Origin: an uncultured Bacilli bacterium
GTDB taxonomy: Bacteria; Bacillota_I; Bacilli_A; RF39; UBA660
Assembly: GCA_934155185.1 (NCBI GenBank)
Contig: CAKPGT010000002.1
Coordinates: 1 to 64,000, forward strand
Reading direction: 5' to 3'
Length of the DNA stretch: 64,000 nucleotides
Shown here: piece by piece, positions 42,745 through 51,600 of the stretch
Numbering within the stretch: the stretch's first letter is position 1
Layout of the letters: each line of letters opens with the position of its first letter
The notes under the pieces: generated by a model
The model's database searches: none
What the model was told of the DNA's origin: nothing
Seen by the model: the letters and a program-made list of their open reading frames with translations, nothing else
Made by a program: the position numbers and the translations under genes

Positions 42745-43698
42745 ATGACTTTTTCTAGTAAGATAAAGCAAGAGATTAGTACAACAGAGTGCACTAGAGC
42801 AGAATACTTATCCGAATTATCTGGTATAATAAGGACAAGCGCATATATTAAGATATATAATATTAAAGTGCAGACTGAAAATAAGTTTGTTGCAAATAGA
42901 ATCTTTGGACTATTTAAAATTCTTTATGATATAAATTTGAATATTACTTTAAGAAAGAACTATAATTTTAAAAAGAATGAGATATATGTACTTGAATTAA
43001 AAAAGGATACATTAAAAGTATTAAGAGATCTTGGCATAGTAAATGAAAAAAACCAGCTTCTTAGAATACCAAGTGACTCACTTCTTTCCGATGAGGAACT
43101 AATAAGGGCATATTTAAGAGGCGTATTTATGGTATCGGGCAGTCTAAATGATCCTAAGACATCTAGATATCATCTTGAATTTTTAATAAATGATACAGAG
43201 TATGCGCACTTTTTAAATAAACTTTTAAATGATAATAATTTAAATAGTAAAATACTACATAGAAAAAAAGGTTACATGGTATATATAAAAGAAGCTGAAA
43301 AAATAAGTGACTTTTTAAGACTTATAAGAGCTTATAATGGCGTAATGTACTATGAGGAAATAAGAGTATATAGAGAAAAAGTCAATATGACAAACAGATT
43401 AAACAATTGTGAGCAGGCTAATGTTGAGAGAACAATTTCAACATCAAATAAGCTAATAAGTGAAATAAACTATATAAAAGAAAATGATATGTTTGACTTG
43501 CTTGATGAAAAACTAAGAGAAACTGCTCAGTACAGATTAAGATACCCTGAGTTATCATTAATTGAACTTAGTAAAGTAATTACTATTGAAACTGGTTTAA
43601 ATGTTAGCAAATCATGTTTAAATCACAGATTTAGAAAAATAAAAGAATTTGCAGATAAAATAAGGGAAAATCAAATCCATGTAGAAAAAGACTTTTAA
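42745..43698 (+). CDS. whiA: DNA-binding protein WhiA
   Basis: A 317-residue protein: an N-terminal pair of LAGLIDADG homing-endonuclease-like domains without catalytic acids (start TFSSKIKQEISTTE, then YLRGVFMVSGSLNDP) and a C-terminal helix-turn-helix (YPELSLIELSKVITIETGLN, then KSCLNHRFRKI). In Gram-positives it influences cell division and chromosome segregation. In Bacillus it follows yvcJ/yvcK and lies near trxB; rapZ and yvcK are absent here. Own promoter; the stop lies within the terminator. Confidence 0.93.
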   Translation: MTFSSKIKQEISTTECTRAEYLSELSGIIRTSAYIKIYNIKVQTENKFVANRIFGLFKILYDINLNITLRKNYNFKKNEIYVLELKKDTLKVLRDLGIVNEKNQLLRIPSDSLLSDEELIRAYLRGVFMVSGSLNDPKTSRYHLEFLINDTEYAHFLNKLLNDNNLNSKILHRKKGYMVYIKEAEKISDFLRLIRAYNGVMYYEEIRVYREKVNMTNRLNNCEQANVERTISTSNKLISEINYIKENDMFDLLDEKLRETAQYRLRYPELSLIELSKVITIETGLNVSKSCLNHRFRKIKEFADKIRENQIHVEKDF

Positions 43699-43712
43699 AA
43701 AGTCATTTTTTC
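43686..43712 (+). terminator. whiA terminator
   Basis: AAAAAGACTTTT / AAAAGTC stem around the stop codon, followed by ATTTTTTC. A TATAAT at 43721-43726 just after it may serve parA. Confidence 0.6.
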
Positions 43713-43765
43713 TGCTAAAATATAATTATCAAAATAATACGTAAGTAGTGAGGGGAAGTGCTAGA

Positions 43766-44560
43766 ATGGGAAAAGTAATCGCGTTAGTTAATCAAAAAGG
43801 CGGCGTTGGAAAAACAACTACTAGTATTAATTTGGCCGCATCTTTAGGTGTTCAAAACAAAAAGGTTTTACTTATAGATTTAGATCCGCAAGGAAATGCA
43901 TCAACTGGAGTTGGAATAAATAAAGGTGATGTTAATAAAAGCATATATGATTTATTACTTGGAAGATGTAGTGCTAATGAAGCAACTATAAAAACTAATT
44001 TTAAAAACTTATATATTATACCTGCAACAATAAATTTAGCAGGAGCTGACATAGAACTTATTGAAAAATCAAAAACCATAGAGAATTTTCAAAAGAATAT
44101 GCAGTTAAAATATGCTTTAGCAACTGTAAGAGATAACTATGATTTTATTATAATAGATTGCCCACCATCTCTTGGGCTTTTAACAACAAATGCTCTAACA
44201 GCAGCTAATTCGGTTTTAATCCCAGTACAGTGTGAATTCTTCGCATTGGAAGGAATAATGCAGTTATTGAATTCTATCATGTTAGCTCAAAAGAAACTAA
44301 ATCCGGGACTTGAAATAGAAGGCGTATTATTAACAATGCTTGATTCTAGAACCAATTTAGGTTTAGAAGTTGTAGAAGAAATAAGAGGTTTTTTCAAAGA
44401 AAGAGTATATAATACATTAATACCTAGATTAATAAGATTAACTGAAGCTCCATCTCATGGTAAACCAATAGTTGCTTATGATCCTATGAGTCGTGGAACG
44501 GAAGCTTATTTAAACTTAGCTAAGGAGGTCATTGAACAAAATGAAAGAAGAGACGGGTAA
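43766..44560 (+). CDS. parA: Chromosome-partitioning ATPase ParA/Soj
   Basis: Walker-type ATPase that cooperates with ParB in origin segregation and replication control. It is 264 residues: deviant Walker A KGGVGKTTTSINLA, switch DLDPQGNASTGVG, Walker B YDFIIIDCPPSLGLLTTNAL and C-terminal AYDPMSRGTEAYLNLAKE. The ATG at 43766 is used because family members start with GKVIALVNQKGG; an in-frame upstream start would add six residues within the GAGGGGAAG ribosome site. It overlaps parB. parA-parB here follows whiA and precedes mscS and DUF951 rather than rnpA/gidB. Confidence 0.95.
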   Translation: MGKVIALVNQKGGVGKTTTSINLAASLGVQNKKVLLIDLDPQGNASTGVGINKGDVNKSIYDLLLGRCSANEATIKTNFKNLYIIPATINLAGADIELIEKSKTIENFQKNMQLKYALATVRDNYDFIIIDCPPSLGLLTTNALTAANSVLIPVQCEFFALEGIMQLLNSIMLAQKKLNPGLEIEGVLLTMLDSRTNLGLEVVEEIRGFFKERVYNTLIPRLIRLTEAPSHGKPIVAYDPMSRGTEAYLNLAKEVIEQNERRDG

Positions 44561-45428
44561 AAGAAGAGCTCTTGGCATGGGGCTTGAACAGCTATTTAAT
44601 TCAGAAATGCTAGACTTTGATCAAGTAGAGCAGAATATAATTGAGGAAACTCCAAAGGATCAAATAGTTGAGATTAACATTAATGAGCTTATGAGTAATC
44701 CATACCAGCCAAGAAAAGTATTTGATGATGATGCATTAAAAGAGTTATCGGATTCAATTAAGGAACATGGGGTTTTCCAGCCAATTATAGTTAGAAAAAG
44801 TGTAAAAGGTTACAATATAATAGCTGGTGAAAGAAGAGTAAAGGCATCTATGCTAGCAGGATTAACTAAAATACCTGCAATTATAAGAGATTTTAATGAT
44901 GATGAAATGATGCAAGTTGCTTTGCTTGAAAACTTGCAAAGAGAAAACCTATCAGCTGTTGAGGAAGCTAAAGCTTATAAAGCTATCATAGAATCATTAA
45001 GATTAACACAAGATGAGTTAGCCAAAAAACTTGGAAAATCAAGAAGCCATATAACTAATATGCTTGGACTACTTAGACTACCTTTAAGCGTGCAAGATAT
45101 GGTTTTATATAACAAGATATCAATGGGGCATGCAAGGGTTTTAAGTAAACTTGGAAGTCATGGCCAAATAGAAGAATTAGCTAACAAAGTAGTTAGTGAA
45201 TCATTAAGTGTAAGAGATTTAGAAAAGTTAGCGGAAGCAAATAACTATGAGAGAGCTATCCCAATAAATAAACCTAAAAAAAGTAAAGAATATAAACCAG
45301 TTGAGGATGCCCTAAAAGATAAGTTAGGTACTAGAGTATCTATTGCTGGCAATAAAATAAAGATATCATTTGTATCTAAGGAAGATTTAAACCGTATTCT
45401 TGAGATATTAAATGTAGAGGTTGAATAG
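44541..45428 (+). CDS. parB: Chromosome-partitioning protein ParB/Spo0J
   Basis: CTP-dependent clamp that loads at parS near the origin. It is 295 residues: N-terminal KRRALGMGLEQLFN, ParB-CTPase domain with ELMSNPYQPRKVF, GERR motif in IIAGERRVKASMLAGL, the EEAKAYKAIIE block, a helix-turn-helix in LTQDELAKKLGKSRSHITNM, and a C-terminal dimer domain. AAGGAGGT is 11 bases before ATG 44541; a TTG at 44532 is nearer but yields three extra residues. No parS palindrome was noticed in this window. Confidence 0.95.
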   Translation: MKEETGKRRALGMGLEQLFNSEMLDFDQVEQNIIEETPKDQIVEININELMSNPYQPRKVFDDDALKELSDSIKEHGVFQPIIVRKSVKGYNIIAGERRVKASMLAGLTKIPAIIRDFNDDEMMQVALLENLQRENLSAVEEAKAYKAIIESLRLTQDELAKKLGKSRSHITNMLGLLRLPLSVQDMVLYNKISMGHARVLSKLGSHGQIEELANKVVSESLSVRDLEKLAEANNYERAIPINKPKKSKEYKPVEDALKDKLGTRVSIAGNKIKISFVSKEDLNRILEILNVEVE

Positions 45429-45436
45429 GAGTTAGC

Positions 45437-46243
45437 ATGAAAATATTTAAATTAACAATTGCAAAAGAAATATATATGCCAATACTTATAATTGCAATTT
45501 CTATTTTATTAAATAAGATTTTTACATCAGCGATAAAAAAAGCATTTGATCCTAAAAAAGGTCATGCAAGATTTGATGCAAGAAAAATAAGAACAATTAG
45601 AAGTTTACTATGTAACTTTACTAAATATGGTCTTCTTACAATTGATATCTTATGGATTTTAAATATATTTGGAATAAAAGCTTCAACTTTAGCAGCTGGG
45701 GTTGGGATATTAAGTGCTGTTATAGGTTTAGCCTTTCAAGACATATTAAAAGATATTATCTCTGGAATATCAATACTATTTGAAAATCAGTTTGCTGTAG
45801 GTGACTATGTTAAAATATCCGGTTTTGAAGGAAATATAATATCACTTGGCCTAAGAACAACTAGAGTACAGGCCCCAACCGGTGAAATTAAAATAGTAGC
45901 TAACCGTAACATATCTGAAGTTATAAACTATAGTATGGATAAGACTTTAGCTGTTGTAGATATACCAGTTAGCTATGAATCTAAAATAGAACAAGTAGAG
46001 AAAGTATTAATGGTAACGGCAGCTACTTTAAAAGAAAAAATACCAGAATTAACTAGTGATGTTCAGCTACTTGGAGTGCAAGAACTAGCTGATTCGGCTG
46101 TAATATTTAGACTTGTTGGAAGATGTAAACCAGCAGAGCATTTTGGTGTCCAAAGACAAATGAAAAAGGAATTTAAAAATGCGCTAGATAAAAACGGAAT
46201 AAAAATTCCATATAATCAACTTGAGGTTCATTATGAAAAATAA
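45437..46243 (+). CDS. mscS: Small-conductance mechanosensitive channel (MscS family)
   Basis: A 268-residue osmotic-release channel. Three hydrophobic helices (about 8-28, 58-75, 80-108); the third carries the pore pattern LAAGVGILSAVIGLAFQDIL. The beta domain FAVGDYVKISGFEGNIISLG and TGEIKIVANRNISEVINYS follows, then a mixed C-terminal domain. It begins 8 bases after parB and overlaps the next gene, so it belongs to the parAB operon. MscS next to DUF951 and ychF is a common arrangement in Bacillota. Confidence 0.92.
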   Translation: MKIFKLTIAKEIYMPILIIAISILLNKIFTSAIKKAFDPKKGHARFDARKIRTIRSLLCNFTKYGLLTIDILWILNIFGIKASTLAAGVGILSAVIGLAFQDILKDIISGISILFENQFAVGDYVKISGFEGNIISLGLRTTRVQAPTGEIKIVANRNISEVINYSMDKTLAVVDIPVSYESKIEQVEKVLMVTAATLKEKIPELTSDVQLLGVQELADSAVIFRLVGRCKPAEHFGVQRQMKKEFKNALDKNGIKIPYNQLEVHYEK

Positions 46244-46430
46244 TTATGGAATTGGTTCTATATTAGAACTTAAGAAAAATCATCCATGTGGTAGTTATTT
46301 ATTCGAAGTTGTAAGAGTAGGTGTTGACATTAAAATAAAATGTATGGAATGTGGGCGCATAGTAATGCTTCCAAGAGTAGAATTAAATAAAAAGATAAAA
46401 AGAGTAATAGAGGAGGATAAAAATGATTAA
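46233..46430 (+). CDS. DUF951 (YyzM-like) small protein
   Basis: A 65-residue protein with the family signature IKIKCMECGRIVMLPRVELN, including a CxxC knuckle that could bind zinc, and GSYLFEVVRVGVD before it. Function unknown; often found between mscS or parB and ychF. ATG 46233 lies in mscS and follows GAGG; the gene overlaps both neighbours (11 and 8 bases), so it is tightly coupled. Confidence 0.88.
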   Translation: MKNNYGIGSILELKKNHPCGSYLFEVVRVGVDIKIKCMECGRIVMLPRVELNKKIKRVIEEDKND

Positions 46431-47967
46431 CACTAAAAAACTAAAAAGATCGTCGCATCCAGTTATGTTTTTTATATACTTATCATTATTAGCTATTGTA
46501 TTAAGTGGAATAGCAAATGCACTTAATTTTCAGGTGACATACGATAAATTAACAACAATGGCTGGAGAAGTTGAAACAACAACTATTGCGGTTAATTCAC
46601 TTTTAAGTTTAGAAGGACTAAAGTTTTTGATAACGTCGGCTTATGACAATTTAACCAAATTTGTTCCTTTTGGTTCTCTTCTAATTGCTTCAATCGCTTT
46701 TGGAATAGCATATAAATCAGGTTTTTTAAAGACACTATGTGCAAAGATAACAAAAAAGATTCCAAAATTTGTAATAGTTTTCTTATATTCTCTTGTATGT
46801 ATACTAGCAAGTGCAGACTCTAATTTTGGTTATGTTTTATTATTACCATTAGGAGCGGTTTTATTTATGTCTATGAACCGTAACCCTATAGGCGGTCTTG
46901 CACTGGGCTTTGCATCAATTGCATCAGGTCATGGAGCAGGATTATTTATAACTCAGTTAGATTTTAACTTATCAAGTTATACTGAAGCGAGTGCTAAATT
47001 ACTTGATTTAGAATATACGGTTTTACAATCAAGTAATTTAATATTTGTTATAGTTGCATCTGTTTTAATAAGTTTGGTATGCACTATAATTACTGAAAAA
47101 ATATTAGTAAGAAGACTTGGAAGAAACACCATGGATTCTGATGATGAAGAATTAGTAGTAGAAGAATCATTAGAGAAAAAGGGTTTAATATATTCCTTTA
47201 TAGCAACTTTTATAATTCTAATTCCAATAGTTTTAATGCTTATTCCAACATCATCTAATGGTTTCTTAGGATTATTACTTGATAAGTCACAAACGACATA
47301 TTCTAAAATGTTATTTTCAAGTGATGCACTTTTAATGACTAATATGGTAGGAATTATTTCATTTATATTTGCAGCTCAAGGCTTTATATATGGAGTAGTA
47401 ACTGGTTCTATAAAAAAAATAAGAGATTTAGTTAACTTTGCAACAGATTATCTAAAAACTATAGGTGGAATGTTTGTATTAGTATTCTTTGCAGCACAGT
47501 TCATTGCAATAGTTAATGAATCAAATTTGGGAATGGTAGTAGTTGGTACATTATCAAATGTTATATCAGCTTCCGAATTCTCATTTATCCCGCTTATACT
47601 ATTAATATTAGTATTTACAATGCTTTCTAATTTCCTTATTACTGGTTCAGTAGCAAAATGGTCAATAATGGCTCCTAATATAATGCCAGCTGTAATGAAA
47701 GCTAATATAACTCCTGAGTTTGCTCAATTGGTATTTAGAATTGGTGATTCTGTTACAAACTGTATAACTCCAGTATTTAGTTACTTTGTCATATTTATAG
47801 GATTTATAGAAGTATATACAAAAAATAAGAATGACTTTAGTATAAGAGGATGCTATAAAGCTATATTTCCATATTTCTTAGCAATTGCATCATTATGGAT
47901 AATTATGCTTATATGTTGGTATATAATTGGATTACCAATAGGTATTGGTGTATCACCTAGTTTATAA
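46423..47967 (+). CDS. AbgT-family transporter
   Basis: A 514-residue inner-membrane protein with about 12 helices. Family motifs: the N-terminal SGIANALNF loop region, SADSNFGYVLLLPLGAVLF, the central ASGHGAGLF, and the conserved C-terminal SNFLITGSVAKWSIMAPNIM followed by FRIGDSVTNCITPVFSYF. AbgT members move p-aminobenzoyl-glutamate or act as sulfonamide and antimetabolite pumps. No abgA/abgB hydrolase genes are nearby, so the substrate is unclear. Ribosome site AGGAGG. A terminator follows. Confidence 0.85.
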   Translation: MINTKKLKRSSHPVMFFIYLSLLAIVLSGIANALNFQVTYDKLTTMAGEVETTTIAVNSLLSLEGLKFLITSAYDNLTKFVPFGSLLIASIAFGIAYKSGFLKTLCAKITKKIPKFVIVFLYSLVCILASADSNFGYVLLLPLGAVLFMSMNRNPIGGLALGFASIASGHGAGLFITQLDFNLSSYTEASAKLLDLEYTVLQSSNLIFVIVASVLISLVCTIITEKILVRRLGRNTMDSDDEELVVEESLEKKGLIYSFIATFIILIPIVLMLIPTSSNGFLGLLLDKSQTTYSKMLFSSDALLMTNMVGIISFIFAAQGFIYGVVTGSIKKIRDLVNFATDYLKTIGGMFVLVFFAAQFIAIVNESNLGMVVVGTLSNVISASEFSFIPLILLILVFTMLSNFLITGSVAKWSIMAPNIMPAVMKANITPEFAQLVFRIGDSVTNCITPVFSYFVIFIGFIEVYTKNKNDFSIRGCYKAIFPYFLAIASLWIIMLICWYIIGLPIGIGVSPSL

Positions 47968-47997
47968 GTAAGGCTAAAAAGCTTTACTTTTTATTTT
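47966..47997 (+). terminator. Intrinsic terminator after the AbgT gene
   Basis: AAGTAAGGCT aaaa AGCTTTACTT with one G-U pair, then TTTATTTT. Confidence 0.75.
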
Positions 47998-48062
47998 ACA
48001 CTTTCTTAAAAAATATTTTTAATATTAAAGAGAAATGAGTATAATAATGCTAGGTGATTATA

Positions 48063-48338
48063 ATGAATGGGGAGAAAACTGTTGTAAGCAATGCTAGAGA
48101 TTTTAAACCGACAGCATTAAACAAAGCTCTTTTAAACCTTAAAAGAAAATTGGTATTAAGCACGGATGATGAAAAAGAATTAATAAATTTATATATGAAA
48201 GATCAAAGGGATATTAAAATTTTATTTGATGAAATAAGTAATCTTGATAAAGAAACTCTAAACAAAAAGCTAAATAAGATTATGATAGAAAAGACTTCAA
48301 AAAAAGAAAACAAAATCTCCTTAGAATACATAGATTAA
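48063..48338 (+). CDS. Hypothetical protein, 91 residues
   Basis: A soluble, Lys/Leu-rich protein, probably alpha-helical (for example ALNKALLNLKRKLVLSTDDE and NLDKETLNKKLNKIM), with no recognised family. ATG 48063 has TAGGTGAT before it. It is followed by another unknown gene after 27 bases, so the two likely share a transcript. Composition is like neighbouring core genes, so there is no sign of recent transfer. Confidence 0.6.
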   Translation: MNGEKTVVSNARDFKPTALNKALLNLKRKLVLSTDDEKELINLYMKDQRDIKILFDEISNLDKETLNKKLNKIMIEKTSKKENKISLEYID

Positions 48339-48365
48339 TTTAGAAATAAGGAAAATACTAAAGAT

Positions 48366-49016
48366 ATGATAAAAATTCATTATCCATATCCAAGTGAGAA
48401 AATAAAGGTAATCGAAAACCATTCTGGAAAATCTGCTAAAGAAATATTTGAAGAATCTAAAGATGAGGATGGCTTTGTAACTGTAGATGGATTTGTAAAT
48501 ACTACTGATGTTTCAAAAAGGTATGTTGAGTCTGATAGAATAGAAGTTAAAATGCGTAATGTTACAGAACTTGCTAACAAGGGTGAGTTTAATAAGTTAT
48601 CAACAAAAGAAAAAGAATGCGTTTTGGGTCTTGTTGCATGCATTATAAAACAGCTGGCTAAGGATGAAGAACATGAAAAGGCACTTAAAAGTATACCGGT
48701 TGAGCAACTTATTATGATGTTAAATAAGAATGTGTTTATTGCACCAGATGAAAATATAGTTGTGCTATGTATTCCTGATGACCCTACTAAAGATGAAATT
48801 AAAGCAATAATCAAAAACTCAAATAATGAGTATGAGCTTGAAGATTTAAAACTTGGTGGTAAAGAAATGGTAATGAATACAGAAGCTTCAACATCAGACA
48901 ATCAAAATAATGACATGGATGGTGAGAAAGAAGAGCTATCTGATGAAGAAAAAGAAAAGGATAGAGGAACTCCACTTGTTAAAAAACCCAATTGGAAGAA
49001 CAATAGGGCTGCATAA
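48366..49016 (+). CDS. Hypothetical protein, 216 residues, acidic tail
   Basis: No family recognised. Residues 1-150 look folded (KIHYPYPSEKIKVIENHSG, KGEFNKLSTKEKECVLGLVA, NKNVFIAPDENIVVLCIPDD). Residues 165-205 are Asp/Glu/Asn-rich and disordered, and the last ten are basic. No signal peptide or membrane helix. It lacks a strong ribosome site (AAAGATATG). Positioned between the AbgT transporter and ychF. A large open frame exists on the opposite strand, but codon usage and starts favour this one. Confidence 0.55.
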   Translation: MIKIHYPYPSEKIKVIENHSGKSAKEIFEESKDEDGFVTVDGFVNTTDVSKRYVESDRIEVKMRNVTELANKGEFNKLSTKEKECVLGLVACIIKQLAKDEEHEKALKSIPVEQLIMMLNKNVFIAPDENIVVLCIPDDPTKDEIKAIIKNSNNEYELEDLKLGGKEMVMNTEASTSDNQNNDMDGEKEELSDEEKEKDRGTPLVKKPNWKNNRAA

Positions 49017-49050
49017 ATGGCAAAACAATGCCATTTTTCCTTGGTATAAT
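49017..49050 (+). promoter_or_regulatory. Terminator fused to ychF promoter
   Basis: ATGGC aaaacaat GCCAT with a T-run, then TGGTATAAT (-10 at 49045-49050), 52 bases before ychF. Confidence 0.65.
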
Positions 49051-49102
49051 TTACATGACTTAATATAAATGATATACTATATTACTAGAAAGAAGTGATA
49101 CA

Positions 49103-50200
49103 ATGGCTTTAACAGCAGGAATTGTAGGATTACCTAACGTAGGGAAATCCACATTATTTAACGCAATAACTAAAAAAAATATTTTAGCAGCAAACTATCC
49201 TTTTGCTACCATAGAACCAAATGTAGGGATGGTTACTGTTCCAGATAAAAGACTTGATTTTTTAAATGAGCTTTTTAAGCCTAAGAGTTTAGTCCCTACA
49301 ACATTTGAGTTTACTGATATAGCAGGATTGGTTAAAGGTGCATCTCATGGGGAAGGACTTGGTAATAAGTTTTTATCACATATAAAGGATGCAAATGCAA
49401 TTGTGGAGGTTGTAAGATGTTTTGACGATACAAATATAACACATGTAGAGGGCGGACCAAATCCACTTAGGGATGTTGAAATAATTGATGTTGAGTTTAT
49501 TTTTTGTGACCTAGAGGTTGTTGATAATAGGCTAGTAAAAATAGAAAAAAAAGCTATATCAACAAAGGATAAAGATGCCTTAAAAGAAGTAGCACTATTG
49601 AAGAAAATAAAAGAGGCATTAGAAAACAATATACCAGCAAGGAAACTTGAATATACTAAAGATGATTTAAAAATGCTAAAGGCTTTTAATTTACTTACTC
49701 TTAAACCTATAATATATGTTGCTAATATTGGTGAAGGTGAAATCGGAACTGAAAACAATTATGTAAAAGAGCTAAAAGAATATGCTAAAAAAGATAATGC
49801 TGAGGTAATAGTATTATGTGCTAAAGTTGAAGAAGAATTAGCAGACTTTGATGAAGAAGAAAAGATGAGCTTTCTAAATGAGCTTGGGATTGAAGAAAGC
49901 GGACTTGATAAGCTAATTAAAGCATCATATAAATTGCTAGGATTAAGGACATATTTTACTGCGGGTCCTAAAGAAGTTAGAGCTTGGACATTTAAAAACG
50001 GAATGAAAGCACCAGAGTGCGCAGGAATTATCCACAGTGATTTTGAAAAAGGTTTTATAAGGGCAGAGGTAATAAGCTACTCTGATATGGAAAAATATAA
50101 AGGTGAAAAAGAGTGCAGGGAAGCTGGCAAATTAAGAAGTGAGGGAAAAGAATATTTAATGCAAGATGGAGATATATGCTTATTTAGATTTAACAATTAA
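49103..50200 (+). CDS. ychF: YchF/EngD, Obg-family ATPase
   Basis: A 365-residue ribosome-associated P-loop NTPase that prefers ATP over GTP. G1 GLPNVGKST, G2/G3 region TFEFTDIAGLVKGAS, a helical insertion, a strand PIIYVANIGE in the G4 position (where the guanine-specific NKxD is replaced), and the C-terminal TGS-like domain with RTYFTAGPKEVRAWTF, the GIIHSDFEKGFIRAEV block and RSEGKEYLMQDGDICLFRFN. Links to translation and redox stress. In Bacillus (yyaF) it lies just before rpsF, as here. Confidence 0.96.
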   Translation: MALTAGIVGLPNVGKSTLFNAITKKNILAANYPFATIEPNVGMVTVPDKRLDFLNELFKPKSLVPTTFEFTDIAGLVKGASHGEGLGNKFLSHIKDANAIVEVVRCFDDTNITHVEGGPNPLRDVEIIDVEFIFCDLEVVDNRLVKIEKKAISTKDKDALKEVALLKKIKEALENNIPARKLEYTKDDLKMLKAFNLLTLKPIIYVANIGEGEIGTENNYVKELKEYAKKDNAEVIVLCAKVEEELADFDEEEKMSFLNELGIEESGLDKLIKASYKLLGLRTYFTAGPKEVRAWTFKNGMKAPECAGIIHSDFEKGFIRAEVISYSDMEKYKGEKECREAGKLRSEGKEYLMQDGDICLFRFNN

Positions 50201-50330
50201 GTCTGAGTAAAGCATTATTAATCTCTTTTTTTGTATAATAATGTGTAAAAAAATGAAAAAAAATTAAGGAATATTGATTTATAATAAGAAATCTGTTAAT
50301 ATTATATGTAGAATAAGAGGAGGGATAGAT

Positions 50331-50594
50331 ATGGAAGAGACTCAAAAATTAACTATAAAAACAGAAGATGGTAAAGAAGTAGAAGCTAATGTTATAACAT
50401 TTTTAAAGGATGACGAAACAAATAAAGAATATGTTTTATATACCTTTGATGGTGATAATGATGAAGTAGAAGCTAAAATATATGCTTCAGTGTTTGTTGA
50501 AAACGCTTCTGGTTATGAATTGCTACCAATAGAAAGTGAAGATGAATGGCAGGCTTTACAAGAAGAAATAGTTAATTTAACTAAGGAACAATAA
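50331..50594 (+). CDS. DUF1292 protein (YrzB-like)
   Basis: An 87-residue acidic protein with the DUF1292 pattern: TIKTEDGKEVEANVITFLKD, EYVLYTFDGDNDEVEAKIYA, then ELLPIESEDEWQALQEEI. Its role is unknown; relatives lie next to ruvX (yrrK) in Bacillus. ATG 50331 follows GAGGAGGGA; earlier in-frame starts lack a ribosome site. A new gene follows after 16 bases. Confidence 0.85.
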   Translation: MEETQKLTIKTEDGKEVEANVITFLKDDETNKEYVLYTFDGDNDEVEAKIYASVFVENASGYELLPIESEDEWQALQEEIVNLTKEQ

Positions 50595-50610
50595 CTATAG
50601 GAGGGTTATC

Positions 50611-51456
50611 ATGAACTTATATGAAATAATAAAAAATGTAGATTTAAGTACACTTAGTGCGGAGGAATTTACTGAACTTCTTAATCGTTATGAAAATGAT
50701 TTTTCAAGATTAGGTTTGCCAGTAAATGAACAAATAGAAATCAGGGAAGCTTTAAGCAGAGAAACAGAAAGAAGAACGTATGCTAAAAGTGACTTTAAGA
50801 AAGTATCTTCTGACATTAAAGATCTTGAGTCTGAGTTAGATGAAATAAATAGGTTAAAAGAGACCGTGCCTTCCGAGTTTTTAAAAGAGGCTGCTGTAGA
50901 TGCACGTGTATCATCTTTAAAGGATGAAATTGAGCGAAAAAAGTCCATGGTCGCCGAAATGGAAGCTGAAAAAAAAGCTTCAAAGTTATCTTCTACAATG
51001 AAGAGAAAAATTAGACTCTCAATAATTAATAAGAAAATAGATAATAGAAAGAAAGCTATAGCTTCTATTCCTCAAAGAATATGCACATTAAGTAAGAGAA
51101 AACTAAATAGAATGTATAATAGAGTAAGAAATGCATATCATAAGGTAAATGATACTTTAGACGAACGCTCTTTAAGTGTTGAAGATGCTTTAAATGGCTT
51201 ATTTGAAAAGCGTGAAGATATTTTAACAACTCCAGGTATTACTCCTGCACAAAGCTATATTATGGAAAGCCAAATCAAAAATGTTGCAGATAAATATGTT
51301 AGTAGATATAGAAAGATAGAAAGAAAAAAACATGTACTAGCTACACTAAAAAGTGGCGCTGTAAGAATGATGAATTTACCAAGAGCTTTAGCTGATAAGA
51401 TAAGAAAAACTAAAGGTGAGGAAGAACTAGTACAAGAAAATTCATTTTCTATGTAA
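50611..51456 (+). CDS. Hypothetical coiled-coil protein, 281 residues
   Basis: No recognised family. Highly charged and helical, with a heptad-rich region (about 40-130: DIKDLESELDEINRLKETVP, SSLKDEIERKKSMVAEMEAE) and a very basic segment (about 125-170: STMKRKIRLSIINKKIDNRK, TLSKRKLNRMYNRVRNAYHK). No membrane helix or signal peptide. AGGAGG ribosome site. The basic helices suggest nucleic-acid or ribosome contact, but this is conjecture. It ends just before the rpsF promoter. Confidence 0.6.
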   Translation: MNLYEIIKNVDLSTLSAEEFTELLNRYENDFSRLGLPVNEQIEIREALSRETERRTYAKSDFKKVSSDIKDLESELDEINRLKETVPSEFLKEAAVDARVSSLKDEIERKKSMVAEMEAEKKASKLSSTMKRKIRLSIINKKIDNRKKAIASIPQRICTLSKRKLNRMYNRVRNAYHKVNDTLDERSLSVEDALNGLFEKREDILTTPGITPAQSYIMESQIKNVADKYVSRYRKIERKKHVLATLKSGAVRMMNLPRALADKIRKTKGEEELVQENSFSM

Positions 51457-51485
51457 TATAAAGTAAAAAAAGTCATATATTATTT

Positions 51486-51522
51486 AAAGATAGTTTACAT
51501 TGACTATCTTTTTTGTTATAAT
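51486..51522 (+). promoter_or_regulatory. Terminator overlapping the rpsF operon promoter
   Basis: AAAGATAGT (51486-51494) and ACTATCTTT (51503-51511) form a terminator stem. Its loop holds TTTACA (51494-51499), which with a 17-base spacer gives TATAAT at 51517-51522 and an extended TGT. The -35 and the terminator are thus the same DNA. Confidence 0.65.
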
Positions 51523-51542
51523 ACGCTTGAGTAATTTAATTG

Positions 51543-51591
51543 CTCTCTTGCTCTTTACTTTAAGTAAAGGGCCGATAAGACCAGAAGAGGA
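51543..51591 (+). promoter_or_regulatory. Probable S6:S18 autoregulatory mRNA leader
   Basis: Stem CTTTACTT-taag-TAAAG-type inner hairpin (51552-51569), then GGCCGATAAGACCAG and an outer pairing CTCTT / AAGAG (51543-51589) adjoining the AGGAGG ribosome site. rpsF leaders of Bacillota carry a stem with a CCG-containing bulge that mimics the S15-S6-S18 site of 16S rRNA; position and the unpaired CCG fit. The exact fold was not computed. Confidence 0.5.
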
Positions 51592-51600
51592 GGAAAAAAT

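Noticed and set aside
43748..45428. parS site near parAB
   Set aside because: No match to the TGTTTCACGTGAAACA-type palindrome was found in or around the operon by eye.
48380..48901. 173-codon open frame on the minus strand
   Set aside because: It lies entirely opposite the gene at 48366. Its sequence is the antisense Ser/Ile/Phe-rich pattern produced by AT-rich coding DNA, with no ribosome site.
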